From: an uncultured candidate division WPS-2 bacterium
GTDB taxonomy: Bacteria > Vulcanimicrobiota > Vulcanimicrobiia > Vulcanimicrobiales > Vulcanimicrobiaceae
Assembly: GCA_937927945.1 (NCBI GenBank)
Contig: CALEYW010000061.1
Span: 25,483-89,482, forward strand
Length of the DNA stretch: 64,000 nt
Direction: 5' to 3'
The notes beneath the pieces were generated by a model. It saw only the letters and a list, made by a program, of their open reading frames with translations. It was not told the DNA's origin and searched no databases. Shown in pieces: positions 1 to 7,767 of the stretch. Each line of letters begins with the position of its first letter. Position 1 is the first letter of the stretch. Both the position numbers and the translations under genes were made by a program.

Positions 1-604
1 CGGTGACGACGCCGAGGCGCACGCCCAACCGTTCCATCACGGGGCCTTGTTCGATGTGCAGCTCGACGTAGGCGGCCGGCGGCGGAAACCCCGCGCGCAC
101 CGGAACGCCGGCCAGCAAGCCGTTGGGCCCGGCGATCGCGGAAGCGAACGTCTCTCCGTCGTCGGCGACGAGCGCCAGCGCCTCATCGATCCGCGTCAGC
201 CCGGCATACACGGAACTGCCCAAGCATCCCAGCGGGAAGCGGCTCCCCTCTTCGCCGGCCCACGCCACGACTTCGAGCGGCTGACGAGGACGTGTCCCCG
301 ACGCCGCGATGCGGCTGATCGCTTCCAACCCGCCGACGACACCGTAGGCGCCGTCGTACGCGCCGCCGTTCTTGACGGTGTCGAGATGCGATCCGCACTG
401 CACCGGCGGTCCGTCGCGTTCGCCGTCGAGCCGTGCGAACACGTTGCCGGCGCGATCCTGCTCGACGTGCAGCCCGGCTTCGCGCGCCCAGCTCACGAAA
501 CGCTCGCGCGCGGCGCGTTCGGCGGCGCTGAACAGCGGACGATCGATCCCCTCAGGCGTCGCACCGAGGGTCGCGAGTTCCGCCAGCCGCTCGTGCAGCC
601 TCAT
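1..604 (-). CDS. Allantoate amidohydrolase / N-carbamoyl-amino-acid hydrolase family (M20), 3' part missing
   Basis: Translation from an ATG at 604 gives a metallopeptidase-like protein with the motif GSHLDTV (zinc ligand His and Asp), a bridging AGEEGSRF segment and HIEQGP, which are typical of allantoate amidohydrolases and carbamoylases of the M20 family. Family members are about 400 residues, so the window edge removes the C-terminal half. The ATG overlaps the stop of the preceding deaminase gene as ATGA. Allantoinase sits two genes upstream, so allantoate hydrolysis (allantoate to ureidoglycine plus ammonia) is the best-supported role. An N-carbamoyl amino acid hydrolase cannot be excluded because the substrate-specific C-terminal region is not visible. 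Confidence 0.85.
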   Translation of the reverse strand, partial: MRLHERLAELATLGATPEGIDRPLFSAAERAARERFVSWAREAGLHVEQDRAGNVFARLDGERDGPPVQCGSHLDTVKNGGAYDGAYGVVGGLEAISRIAASGTRPRQPLEVVAWAGEEGSRFPLGCLGSSVYAGLTRIDEALALVADDGETFASAIAGPNGLLAGVPVRAGFPPPAAYVELHIEQGPVMERLGVRLGVVT

Positions 605-1611
605 ACGCGTGCCGCGACGGCGGCGTCGAGCTGCGCCAGATACGCCGCTCTTGCCGGCGCCTCGATGAACGAGGCTTCGAAGCTGTTGCGCGCGAGCGTC
701 TCCAGCGCACTCGGCGAAAGGTGCAGCGCATCGGCCACGGCGGCGAGATTGTCGCCGGCGTAGCCGCCGAAATAGGCAGGATCGTCGGAATTGACCGTGG
801 CGACCAACCCTTCGTCGAGCATTCGGCCCAGCGGGTGGTCGCGCAGCGAATCGTACACGCGCAGCTTGACGTTGGAGAGCGGACACACCGTCAGCGGCAT
901 TCGCTCGTCGCGCAGCCGCGCCACCAGCGCAGGATCCTCGAGGCTCCGCACGCCGTGATCGACGCGCGACACGCGCAGCAGGTCGAGCGCCTCCCACACA
1001 TACGACGGCGGGCCTTCTTCGCCGGCATGCGCAACCGTCTTCCATCCCTCGGCACGCGCGCGGGCGAACACGCGCTCGAACGTTGCGGGCGGATGACCGA
1101 TCTCGGCCGAGTCGAGGCCGACGGCGACGATGCGGTCGCCGTACGGGAGCGCCTGCTCCAGCGTCGCCATCGCCGATTCGGCGCTCCGATCGCGCAAGAA
1201 GCACATGATCAGCTTCGAGGAGATGCCGTGGCGGCGCTCGCTCTCGCGCACCGTCGACCACAACCCGTCGATCACCGTCGCGAACGGGACACCGCGCGCG
1301 ACGTGCGCTTGCGGGTCGAAGAAGAGTTCGGCGTGCACGACGCCTTGCAGGCGCGCCCGCGCGAAATAGGCGTCGGCGAGTTCGGCGAAATCCACCTCCG
1401 TTCGCAGCACGTTCATCGCCGCGTAGTAGAGATCGAGGAACGACTGCAGGCCGGTGAATTCATACGCTTCCCGCAGCGCTTCGACCGAGGCGTACGGCAA
1501 CGCGACGCGGTTGCGCTCGGCCAGCGCGAAGATCAGCTCCGGCTCGAACGTGCCCTCGACGTGCACGTGCAGCTCGGCCTTGGGCAATGCGTAGGCGGCG
1601 GCGATGCTCAT
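601..1611 (-). CDS. Adenine deaminase (ADE type) of the adenosine deaminase family
   Basis: A 336-residue TIM-barrel deaminase with the zinc motif HVHVEG near the N-terminus, AHAGEE (His and catalytic Glu), DHGVR and NSDDPAYFGG near the C-terminus. The segments VGLDSAEIGHPP, FFDPQ and CPLSNVKL match my recollection of the bacterial subgroup shown to deaminate adenine rather than adenosine. The start at 1611 is chosen over an ORF extension to 1671 because ATGA overlaps the allantoinase stop and the conserved N-terminus begins there. Lying between allantoinase and allantoate amidohydrolase, it would feed adenine to hypoxanthine and on into purine breakdown. Adenosine deaminase activity is the alternative. 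Confidence 0.8.
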   Translation of the reverse strand: MSIAAAYALPKAELHVHVEGTFEPELIFALAERNRVALPYASVEALREAYEFTGLQSFLDLYYAAMNVLRTEVDFAELADAYFARARLQGVVHAELFFDPQAHVARGVPFATVIDGLWSTVRESERRHGISSKLIMCFLRDRSAESAMATLEQALPYGDRIVAVGLDSAEIGHPPATFERVFARARAEGWKTVAHAGEEGPPSYVWEALDLLRVSRVDHGVRSLEDPALVARLRDERMPLTVCPLSNVKLRVYDSLRDHPLGRMLDEGLVATVNSDDPAYFGGYAGDNLAAVADALHLSPSALETLARNSFEASFIEAPARAAYLAQLDAAVAARV

Positions 1612-2522
1612 GCGCCGGCGGGGTGCGTGGCGATCCAGTGGCGCGCGATGTCGACCCGGCGGCAGATCCACACGTCCTCGTACGCCAGCAGATAGTCGAG
1701 GAATCGTTCGAGTGCCGCCGCCCGACCCGGGCGGCCGGCGAGACGCGTGTGCAACCCGACGGACATCATCTTGGGCGCCGTTTTTCCTTCGCGGTACAAG
1801 ACGTCGAACGCGTCCTTCAAGTAATGAAAAAACCCCTCACCCGACGTAAAGCCCGGCGCGACCGAAAATTTCATGTCGTTGTTGTCGAGCGTGTACGGGA
1901 TGACCAAGTGTGCGCGATCGCCGACGCGGGTCCAGTACGGCAGGTCGTCGTTGTAGGCATCGGAGTCGTACAGAAAGCCGCCTTCTTCCACCACCAGCCG
2001 GCGCGTGTTCAGCGACGGCGCGTACCGGCAGTACCAGCCCAGCGGACGCGTTCCGACGGTCTGCTCGATGGACGCGACGGCGCGCCGCATCTTCGCGCGC
2101 TCCTCGTCCTCGTCCATGTCTTGGAACCCGATCCAACGCCAGCCGTGCGAGCAGACTTCGTAGCCGGCGGCACCGATCGCGGCCGCAGCGGCTGGATTGC
2201 GTTCGAGCGCCAAGGCGGCACCGAACACCGTGATCGGGATGTTGCGCTCGCCGAACATGCGCATCAGCCGCCAGAATCCCGCCCGGCTGCCGTATTCGTA
2301 GATCGACTCCACGATCAGATCCCGTTTGCCGGGGCCGAGCGTCGCGCCCGGAACTTCGGTGAGGTAGGTCTCGGAGATGCCGTCACCCTCGCCGATCGCG
2401 TACTCCGAGCCCTCTTCGTAGTTCATTACGATCTGGACCGCGATCCGCGCGCCGCCCGGCCACTTCGGATCCGGCGGGTGAGCGCCGTAGCCCTGGAAGT
2501 CGCGCGGGTGGTCGTACGCCAT
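1608..2522 (-). CDS. puuE: Allantoinase, PuuE type (polysaccharide deacetylase fold)
   Basis: A 304-residue protein of the cofactor-light allantoinase PuuE family, which opens the hydantoin ring of allantoin. The signature elements are visible: an N-terminal GYGAHPPDPKWPGGARIAVQ-like block, NYEEGSEY, YEYGSRAGFWRL, the CSHGWRW histidine motif, RPLGWYCRYAPS and YDSDAYNDDLPYW. It is first in a three-gene purine-degradation unit and is coupled to the deaminase by ATGA. No urate oxidase or hydroxyisourate hydrolase is visible in the window. A general polysaccharide deacetylase role is unlikely given these PuuE-specific blocks. Confidence 0.88.
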   Translation of the reverse strand: MAYDHPRDFQGYGAHPPDPKWPGGARIAVQIVMNYEEGSEYAIGEGDGISETYLTEVPGATLGPGKRDLIVESIYEYGSRAGFWRLMRMFGERNIPITVFGAALALERNPAAAAAIGAAGYEVCSHGWRWIGFQDMDEDEERAKMRRAVASIEQTVGTRPLGWYCRYAPSLNTRRLVVEEGGFLYDSDAYNDDLPYWTRVGDRAHLVIPYTLDNNDMKFSVAPGFTSGEGFFHYLKDAFDVLYREGKTAPKMMSVGLHTRLAGRPGRAAALERFLDYLLAYEDVWICRRVDIARHWIATHPAGA

Positions 2523-2650
2523 CGCTCTACTCTCCGGGTCGACGCGCCGCGGCTCCTCCCGCGCGTCGCGCGCTCACGGTTTCGACTAGACCGCGGTCCC
2601 CGACGCGTTACGCACGTCCATCCCGATCTTGTCGGAGTCGGACGCGCCCG

Positions 2651-4021
2651 TCAGCCTTTTCGAGACGGCTTCGCGATCGAGCGCGCGGGGTTGCCGACCT
2701 GCTTGTCGCCGGCGGGGACGTCGCGGATGACGACCGCACCGGCGCCCGTCATTGCGCCTTCGCCGATGGTGATCGGGGCGACCAGCGAGTTGTTGGTTCC
2801 GATGAAGGCATCGGCGCCGATCGTGGTACGGTTCTTCTGCGTCCCGTCGTAGTTGCAGGTGATCGCGCCGGCGCCGTAGTTCGTCCGCGCGCCGACCGTC
2901 GCGTCGCCGATGTAGGCGAGGTGGTTCGCCTTGACGTCGTCGCCGAGATCCGATTTTTTGATCTCGACGAAATTGCCGATTTTCACGTCGGCACCGAGGT
3001 ACGCGCCCCCGCGCAAGTGGGCATACGGTCCGATCCTGGTGCGCGTACCGATCGTCGAGTCCAAGATCACGCTTTCGGTGACGCACACATGGTCCGCGAT
3101 GATCGCATTGGACAGCCGAGTATGCGGGCCGATCTCGCACGACACCCCGATTCTCGTCACGCCGCCGATGCGTGTGCCGGGGAACACGACGGTGTCGACG
3201 CCGATGCGCACCTCCGCATCGAGGTACGTCGTCGCGGGATCGACGATGGTGACGCCGGCGCGCATGTGCTCCTCGCACAGCCGCCGGTTGATGAGTGCGG
3301 CAGCGTTCGCCAGCTCGACGCGATCGTTCACTCCCAGGACACTGCGATAGTCGGCGACCGGCACGGGAACGATGCGTCGACCGGCGCGCCGCAGCAGCTC
3401 GACCGTGTCGGTCAGATAGTACTCGCCTTGCGCGTTGTCGTTCCCGACCTGCGCGATCGCCTCACGCAGCGCGCGCTCGTCGAAGGCGTAGATCCCCGCG
3501 TTCATCTCGTCGATCGCGAGCTGCTCGAGGTCGCAGTCCTTCGCCTCGACGATACGCTCCACAGCCTGCCCTGAACCCGTCGAAGGGCTCCCCGAGCGCA
3601 CGATGCGGCCGAAGTTCGACGGCAGCGGCATGCGCGCCGTCACGAGCGCGAGCGCCGTGCCGGCGTCGGGATCGACGGCAGCTTGAACGTCCTCGAAGAT
3701 CGACGCGTCGACCAGCGGCATGTCGCCGTACGCGACGATCAGCAGTCCGTCGCGCGGTTCGAGCGCGTCGAGCGCGATCCGCACCGCGTGACCGGTTCCG
3801 AGCTGCTCTTCCTGCACGACGGTCGGCGCGTCGAGTTCGCCGAGCAGCGGATCGAGCTCGGGGTTGGTGACGACGATCGGTTCGTCGACGCCGGTGCGGC
3901 GCAGCGCGCTCAACACCCACCACAGCATCGGGCGTCCGCACAGCTGGTGGAGGACCTTGGGGCGCGCCGACTTCATGCGCGTTCCCTTGCCGGCCGCCAA
4001 CACGATCGCACGCACGCTCAC
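2651..4021 (-). CDS. glmU: Bifunctional GlmU: glucosamine-1-phosphate acetyltransferase / GlcNAc-1-P uridylyltransferase
   Basis: A 456-residue cytoplasmic enzyme making UDP-GlcNAc for peptidoglycan. The N-terminal nucleotidyltransferase domain begins VRAIVLAAGKGTRMKS with GTGHA and GDMPLVD. The C-terminal half is a left-handed beta-helix with hexapeptide repeats, ending in NYDG, GTNNSLVAP and DKQVGNPARS. The GTG start at 4021 overlaps the gltX stop as GTGA and gives the family's usual length; the open frame continues upstream to 4276 but without family similarity. Residues 145-153 (SPSTGSGQA) are an in-frame insertion encoded by a repeat-like sequence. It is the downstream partner of gltX. 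Confidence 0.96.
   Translation of the reverse strand: MSVRAIVLAAGKGTRMKSARPKVLHQLCGRPMLWWVLSALRRTGVDEPIVVTNPELDPLLGELDAPTVVQEEQLGTGHAVRIALDALEPRDGLLIVAYGDMPLVDASIFEDVQAAVDPDAGTALALVTARMPLPSNFGRIVRSGSPSTGSGQAVERIVEAKDCDLEQLAIDEMNAGIYAFDERALREAIAQVGNDNAQGEYYLTDTVELLRRAGRRIVPVPVADYRSVLGVNDRVELANAAALINRRLCEEHMRAGVTIVDPATTYLDAEVRIGVDTVVFPGTRIGGVTRIGVSCEIGPHTRLSNAIIADHVCVTESVILDSTIGTRTRIGPYAHLRGGAYLGADVKIGNFVEIKKSDLGDDVKANHLAYIGDATVGARTNYGAGAITCNYDGTQKNRTTIGADAFIGTNNSLVAPITIGEGAMTGAGAVVIRDVPAGDKQVGNPARSIAKPSRKG
3563..3589 (-). repeat. 27-nt palindromic repeat-like insertion inside glmU
   Basis: Exactly nine codons (SPSTGSGQA on the minus strand) interrupt GlmU between GRIVRSG and VERIVEAKD. The segment has inverted ends (AGCCCT at one end, AGGGC-A-GGCT at the other) and its length is a multiple of three. 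It resembles short dispersed palindromic repeats with a CCTTCGAC...CAGGGC core that I recall from GC-rich environmental genomes. No second copy was found in this window by eye. Confidence 0.55.
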
Positions 4022-5499
4022 GGTGACCACTCCTTCTGCTCCTTGGCGCTTACGCCGCCCAGCGCGTCGAGCGCGAGGCGAAACCGTTCGCGACAGAGGT
4101 CGCGGCCGAGCAGTTCCATCGAATCGAAAAGCGGCAGCGCCGTCGTGCTGCCCGCCATCGCGACGTAGTACACGCGCGAGAGGTCGCGGAACTTCAGGCC
4201 GAGCGCCTCGCCGACGCCTTTGAGCACGCGCTCGATCGTCGCGACGTCGAACGCACGCTCCGCGTCGAGTCCCCACATCGCAAGCGCCAGCGCCTTGCGG
4301 ATCGCCTCGTCATCGAGTTTCGTTGCCGCGAACGACGCCTTCGTCACCGGCAGCCGTCCGGCGAACAGGTAGGCCACGGTCGGAATCAGATCGCTCAGCC
4401 GTTCCACCCGCGACTGCGCGAGCTCGGCGATGCGCCGGATGCGATCGCGATCGAAACCCCAGCGCTGCGTGCGCGCGATGAGATCCTCGGCGGGGATCGT
4501 GCGCAGATACTGGCCGTTGAGCCAATCGAGCTTGGCGACGTCGAACACCGGACCGCCGTGCGAGATCTTCGCCAGGTCGAGCCGCTGCGTCAGTTCCGCG
4601 ACGCTGAAGATCTCATGACCCTCCTGCGCCGGCGCGAGCAGCAACCCCAGGAAGTTCAGCAGCGCTTCCGGCAGGTAACCCATCCGCTCGTAGAAGAGGA
4701 TGCCGGTCGGGTTCTTGCGCTTCGAGAGCTTCGACTTGTCGGGATTGCGCAGCAGCGGCAAGTGCATCAGCGCCGGCGGCTCCCAGCCGAAATACTGGTA
4801 GAGCAGCAGGTGCTTTGGCGCCGAGGAGACCCACTCCTCACCGCGGATCACGTGCGTGATCTCCATGAGGTGATCGTCGACGACGTTGGCGAGGTGATAC
4901 GTCGGCAGTCCGTCCGACTTCATCAGCACCTGCATGTCGACGTCGGCGAAGCTGAACTCGATCGCGCCGCGCGAGACGTCGTTCACGACGATCGTCCCGT
5001 CGCTCGGCACCTTCATCCGCACGACGAACGATTCGCCCGACGCGGCGCGCCGCGCCGATTCTTCCGGCGGCACGGTGAGACAGTGCCCGTCGTACTTCTG
5101 TGGGACTTTGGCGGCGCGCTGTGCGGCGCGCATCGCGTCGAGCCGTTCCGGTGTGCAGAAGCAGCGGAACGCGTGTCCGTTCTCGAGCAATTCGTCCGAA
5201 TAGCGCGCGTAGATCGCGGAGCGTTCGCTCTGGCGGTACGGTCCGTGCGGTCCGCCCACGTCGGGGCCCTCGTCCCACGAAAGGCCGGTCCAGCGGAGGG
5301 CGGCGAGGATCGACCGTTCCGACTCCGGCGTCGAACGCGCCTGATCGGTGTCCTCGATGCGCAGCATGAAATCGCCGCCGTGTTTGCGCGCGAAGCAGTA
5401 GTTCACCAGGGCGACATAGGCCGTTCCGACGTGCGGATCGCCCGTCGGTGAAGGCGCAACACGCGTACGAACGCGGCGCGCGGGAGAGTCCGAGGTCAC
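4018..5499 (-). CDS. gltX: Glutamyl-tRNA synthetase
   Basis: A 493-residue class I synthetase that charges tRNA-Glu. It has the HIGH-like motif SPTGDPHVGTA near residue 15, the RIEDTDQAR block that holds the glutamate/ATP site, and KLSKR at residues 257-261. The GTG start at 5499 lies two bases before the TAG stop of the upstream mutase gene with GAAGG as ribosome-binding site; an upstream ATG at 5571 would bury the start inside that gene. Length and motifs fit a discriminating or non-discriminating GluRS; the sequence alone does not tell which. Downstream coupling to glmU is by GTGA. Confidence 0.96.
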   Translation of the reverse strand: MTSDSPARRVRTRVAPSPTGDPHVGTAYVALVNYCFARKHGGDFMLRIEDTDQARSTPESERSILAALRWTGLSWDEGPDVGGPHGPYRQSERSAIYARYSDELLENGHAFRCFCTPERLDAMRAAQRAAKVPQKYDGHCLTVPPEESARRAASGESFVVRMKVPSDGTIVVNDVSRGAIEFSFADVDMQVLMKSDGLPTYHLANVVDDHLMEITHVIRGEEWVSSAPKHLLLYQYFGWEPPALMHLPLLRNPDKSKLSKRKNPTGILFYERMGYLPEALLNFLGLLLAPAQEGHEIFSVAELTQRLDLAKISHGGPVFDVAKLDWLNGQYLRTIPAEDLIARTQRWGFDRDRIRRIAELAQSRVERLSDLIPTVAYLFAGRLPVTKASFAATKLDDEAIRKALALAMWGLDAERAFDVATIERVLKGVGEALGLKFRDLSRVYYVAMAGSTTALPLFDSMELLGRDLCRERFRLALDALGGVSAKEQKEWSP

Positions 5500-5500
5500 G

Positions 5501-5944
5501 CTAGCCTTCGAGCTCCCGGCGTTTACCGCACTCGCGTTCGACGAAGCTGATGATGTTGGAGAGCGGCGCACCCGGGTTGAAGATCTCGCGCACGCCGAGC
5601 CGTTTGAGTTCGGCCGCGTCGTCGTTCGGGATCGTCCCGCCGCCGAAGAAGACGATGTCGCCGACGCCTTGCAGCGTCAGTTGTTCGACGACCAGCGGGA
5701 ACAGCGTCATGTGCGCGCCGGAGAGGATCGAGAGGCCGATCCCGTCGGCATCTTCCTGAATCGCGGTCTGCACGATTTGTTCGGGCGTCTGGAACAGGCC
5801 GGTGTAGATGACTTCCATCCCGGCGTCCCGCAGCGCGCGGGCGATCACCTTGGCGCCGCGGTCGTGCCCGTCGAGTCCGGCCTTCGCGACGATCACGCGG
5901 AGGGGTCGTGAGGGAGCCTGCGGCTTGGTGGTGGTGGTGGCCAT
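5501..5944 (-). CDS. icmB: B12-binding small subunit of acyl-CoA mutase (isobutyryl-CoA mutase-like)
   Basis: A 147-residue cobalamin-binding domain with the DxHxxG motif (DGHDRG, His27 as lower axial ligand), GLSILSGAH and FFGGGTIP. It is a free-standing small subunit, the arrangement seen in isobutyryl-CoA mutase and related split mutases; methylmalonyl-CoA mutases are more often single-chain or alpha-beta with larger subunits, although archaeal-type MCM is also split. It overlaps the stop of the large-subunit gene by one base (TGATG), so the two are translationally coupled. It follows a low-complexity Thr-rich start (residues 2-6). The subtype call rests on the large subunit. Confidence 0.82.
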   Translation of the reverse strand: MATTTTKPQAPSRPLRVIVAKAGLDGHDRGAKVIARALRDAGMEVIYTGLFQTPEQIVQTAIQEDADGIGLSILSGAHMTLFPLVVEQLTLQGVGDIVFFGGGTIPNDDAAELKRLGVREIFNPGAPLSNIISFVERECGKRRELEG

Positions 5945-7653
5945 CAGAACTGGGTCTGCTCCGTGTAGCGGCCGAAGACCTCGACCATCGCGTCGACGAT
6001 CTCGCCTTCGGTCGCGACGGCGTGCACACAGTCGATCAGCGCCGGCATCACGTTCGCGTCGCTCCGGCAGGCGCGCTTCAGCGCGGCCAGCGACGCTTCG
6101 ACCGCCGCGGCGCCGCGGCTGCTGCGCACGTCCTGGACCGAACGGGCCTGACCGCGTTCGATCTCGGCGCCGATCTTGAGCAGGTGGGGCGACTGGACCT
6201 CGTCCGGCTTCTCGAACGCGTTGACGCCGACGATCACCCGGTCGCCGGACTCGATCGACCGCTGGTAGCGATACGACGCGTCGGCGATCTCGCGCTGCGG
6301 GAAGCCGGCCTCGACCGCCTGCACCATGCCGCCGAATTCGGCGATCCGATCGAAATATTCGAGCGCCTGCCGCTCGATCTCGTCGGTCAGCGCCTCAACG
6401 AAGTACGAGCCGCCGAGCGGGTCGACGACGCTGGTGACGCCGGTCTCGTAGGCGAGCACCTGCTGCGTGCGCAGCGCGATCTCGACCGATTTCTCGGTCG
6501 GCAGCGCGAGCACTTCGTCCATCGAGTTGGTGTGGAGCGACTGCGTCCCGCCGAGCACCGCCGCCATCGCCTCGAAGGCGACCCGCACGATGTTGTTCTC
6601 CGGCTGCTGCGCGGTCGCGCTGCAGCCGGCGGTCTGCGTATGGAACCGCAGCTGCCACGAGCGCGGGTCCTTCGCGCCGTACCGGTCGCGCATGCGGCGC
6701 GCATAGATGCGCCGCGCCGCGCGGAACTTCGCGATCTCCTCGAAGAAGTCGCTGTGGCTGTTGAAGAAGAACGACAGCCGCGGCGCGAAATCGTCGACGT
6801 TCATCCCGCGCGCCAACGCGCCTTCCACGTACGCGAAGCCGTCTGCCAGCGTAAACGCGAGCTCCTGCGCGGCGGTGGATCCGGCCTCGCGAATGTGATA
6901 GCCGGAGACGGAGATCGTGTTCCACTTCGGCATCTCGCGCGTGCAGAACTCCATCATGTCGATGATGATGCGCATGTGCGGACGAGGCGGAAAGATCCAT
7001 TCCTTCTGCGCGATGTACTCTTTAAGGATGTCGGCCTGCAGGGTGCCGCCGAGCTTCGCACGCGGGATGCCCTTGTTCTCGGCGGTGACGATGTACTGCG
7101 CCAGCGCGATTGCGGCCGGCCCGTTGATCGTCATCGACGTGGTGATCTCGCCCAGGTCGATGCCGTCGAAGAGCGTCTCCATGTCGCGGATCGAGTCGAT
7201 CGCGCAGCCGCACTTGCCGACCTCGCCGAGCGCCATCGGGCTGTCGGAGTCGTAGCCCATCAGGGTCGGCATGTCGAACGCGACCGAAAGCCCCGCTTGT
7301 CCCTGCGAGAGCAGGAAGTGATAGCGCTCGTTGGTCTGCTTGGCGTTGCCGAAACCGGCGAACTGCCGCATCGTCCATAGGCGCGAGCGGTACATCGTCG
7401 GATGGATGCCGCGGGTGTACGGGAACTCGCCCGGCACGCCGAGGTCGTGCGTGAGGTCGATGTGGGCGACGTCTTGCGGTCCGTAGAGGGTCTTGAGGGG
7501 AACGTCCGAGATCGTGCGGTCGACCGCGCCCGAACCCTTGTCGGCGCGCGACGGCGTGCGCTCGGCTTTGGCCTCCCAGCGTTCGATCAGTTCACGATAT
7601 TCGGGGGTCGCGTCGGGCCCAAGCCCGGACGCGCGCTCGATCATCTTCGCCAC
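5944..7653 (-). CDS. icmA: Acyl-CoA mutase large subunit with isobutyryl-CoA mutase active-site signature
   Basis: A 569-residue TIM-barrel radical mutase subunit (GYDSDSP, MPKWNTISVSGYH, APRLSFFF, HTQTAGCS) using adenosylcobalamin bound by the neighbouring small subunit. Residues aligning with methylmalonyl-CoA mutase Tyr89 and Arg207 are Phe98 (in WTMRQFAGFG) and Gln216 (in KEYIAQKEW). Phe/Gln is the published isobutyryl-CoA mutase pair, and the 118-residue spacing is the same. Subunit length also fits IcmA (about 566). It would interconvert isobutyryl- and butyryl-CoA. Start GTG at 7653 has GAAGGGA upstream. The MeaB chaperone lies near 27 kb, not adjacent. A 2-hydroxyisobutyryl- or methylmalonyl-CoA mutase role is less likely. 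Confidence 0.8.
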   Translation of the reverse strand: MAKMIERASGLGPDATPEYRELIERWEAKAERTPSRADKGSGAVDRTISDVPLKTLYGPQDVAHIDLTHDLGVPGEFPYTRGIHPTMYRSRLWTMRQFAGFGNAKQTNERYHFLLSQGQAGLSVAFDMPTLMGYDSDSPMALGEVGKCGCAIDSIRDMETLFDGIDLGEITTSMTINGPAAIALAQYIVTAENKGIPRAKLGGTLQADILKEYIAQKEWIFPPRPHMRIIIDMMEFCTREMPKWNTISVSGYHIREAGSTAAQELAFTLADGFAYVEGALARGMNVDDFAPRLSFFFNSHSDFFEEIAKFRAARRIYARRMRDRYGAKDPRSWQLRFHTQTAGCSATAQQPENNIVRVAFEAMAAVLGGTQSLHTNSMDEVLALPTEKSVEIALRTQQVLAYETGVTSVVDPLGGSYFVEALTDEIERQALEYFDRIAEFGGMVQAVEAGFPQREIADASYRYQRSIESGDRVIVGVNAFEKPDEVQSPHLLKIGAEIERGQARSVQDVRSSRGAAAVEASLAALKRACRSDANVMPALIDCVHAVATEGEIVDAMVEVFGRYTEQTQF

Positions 7654-7767
7654 GCAATCAATCCCTTCGACGTCGACCCGCTTCGTTCGACCCGTTCCCG
7701 GGATTTTCCCGAGCCCGGCGCCCGCCTCGGGAACCGGGCCCGCTTACCTTGCCCCGTCAGGCTGGGG

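Noticed and set aside
7654..7767. GC-rich inverted repeats between mutase and binding-protein genes as a terminator
   Set aside because: CCCGAG/CTCGGG arms are present but no T-tract follows on the transcribed minus strand, so termination cannot be claimed.
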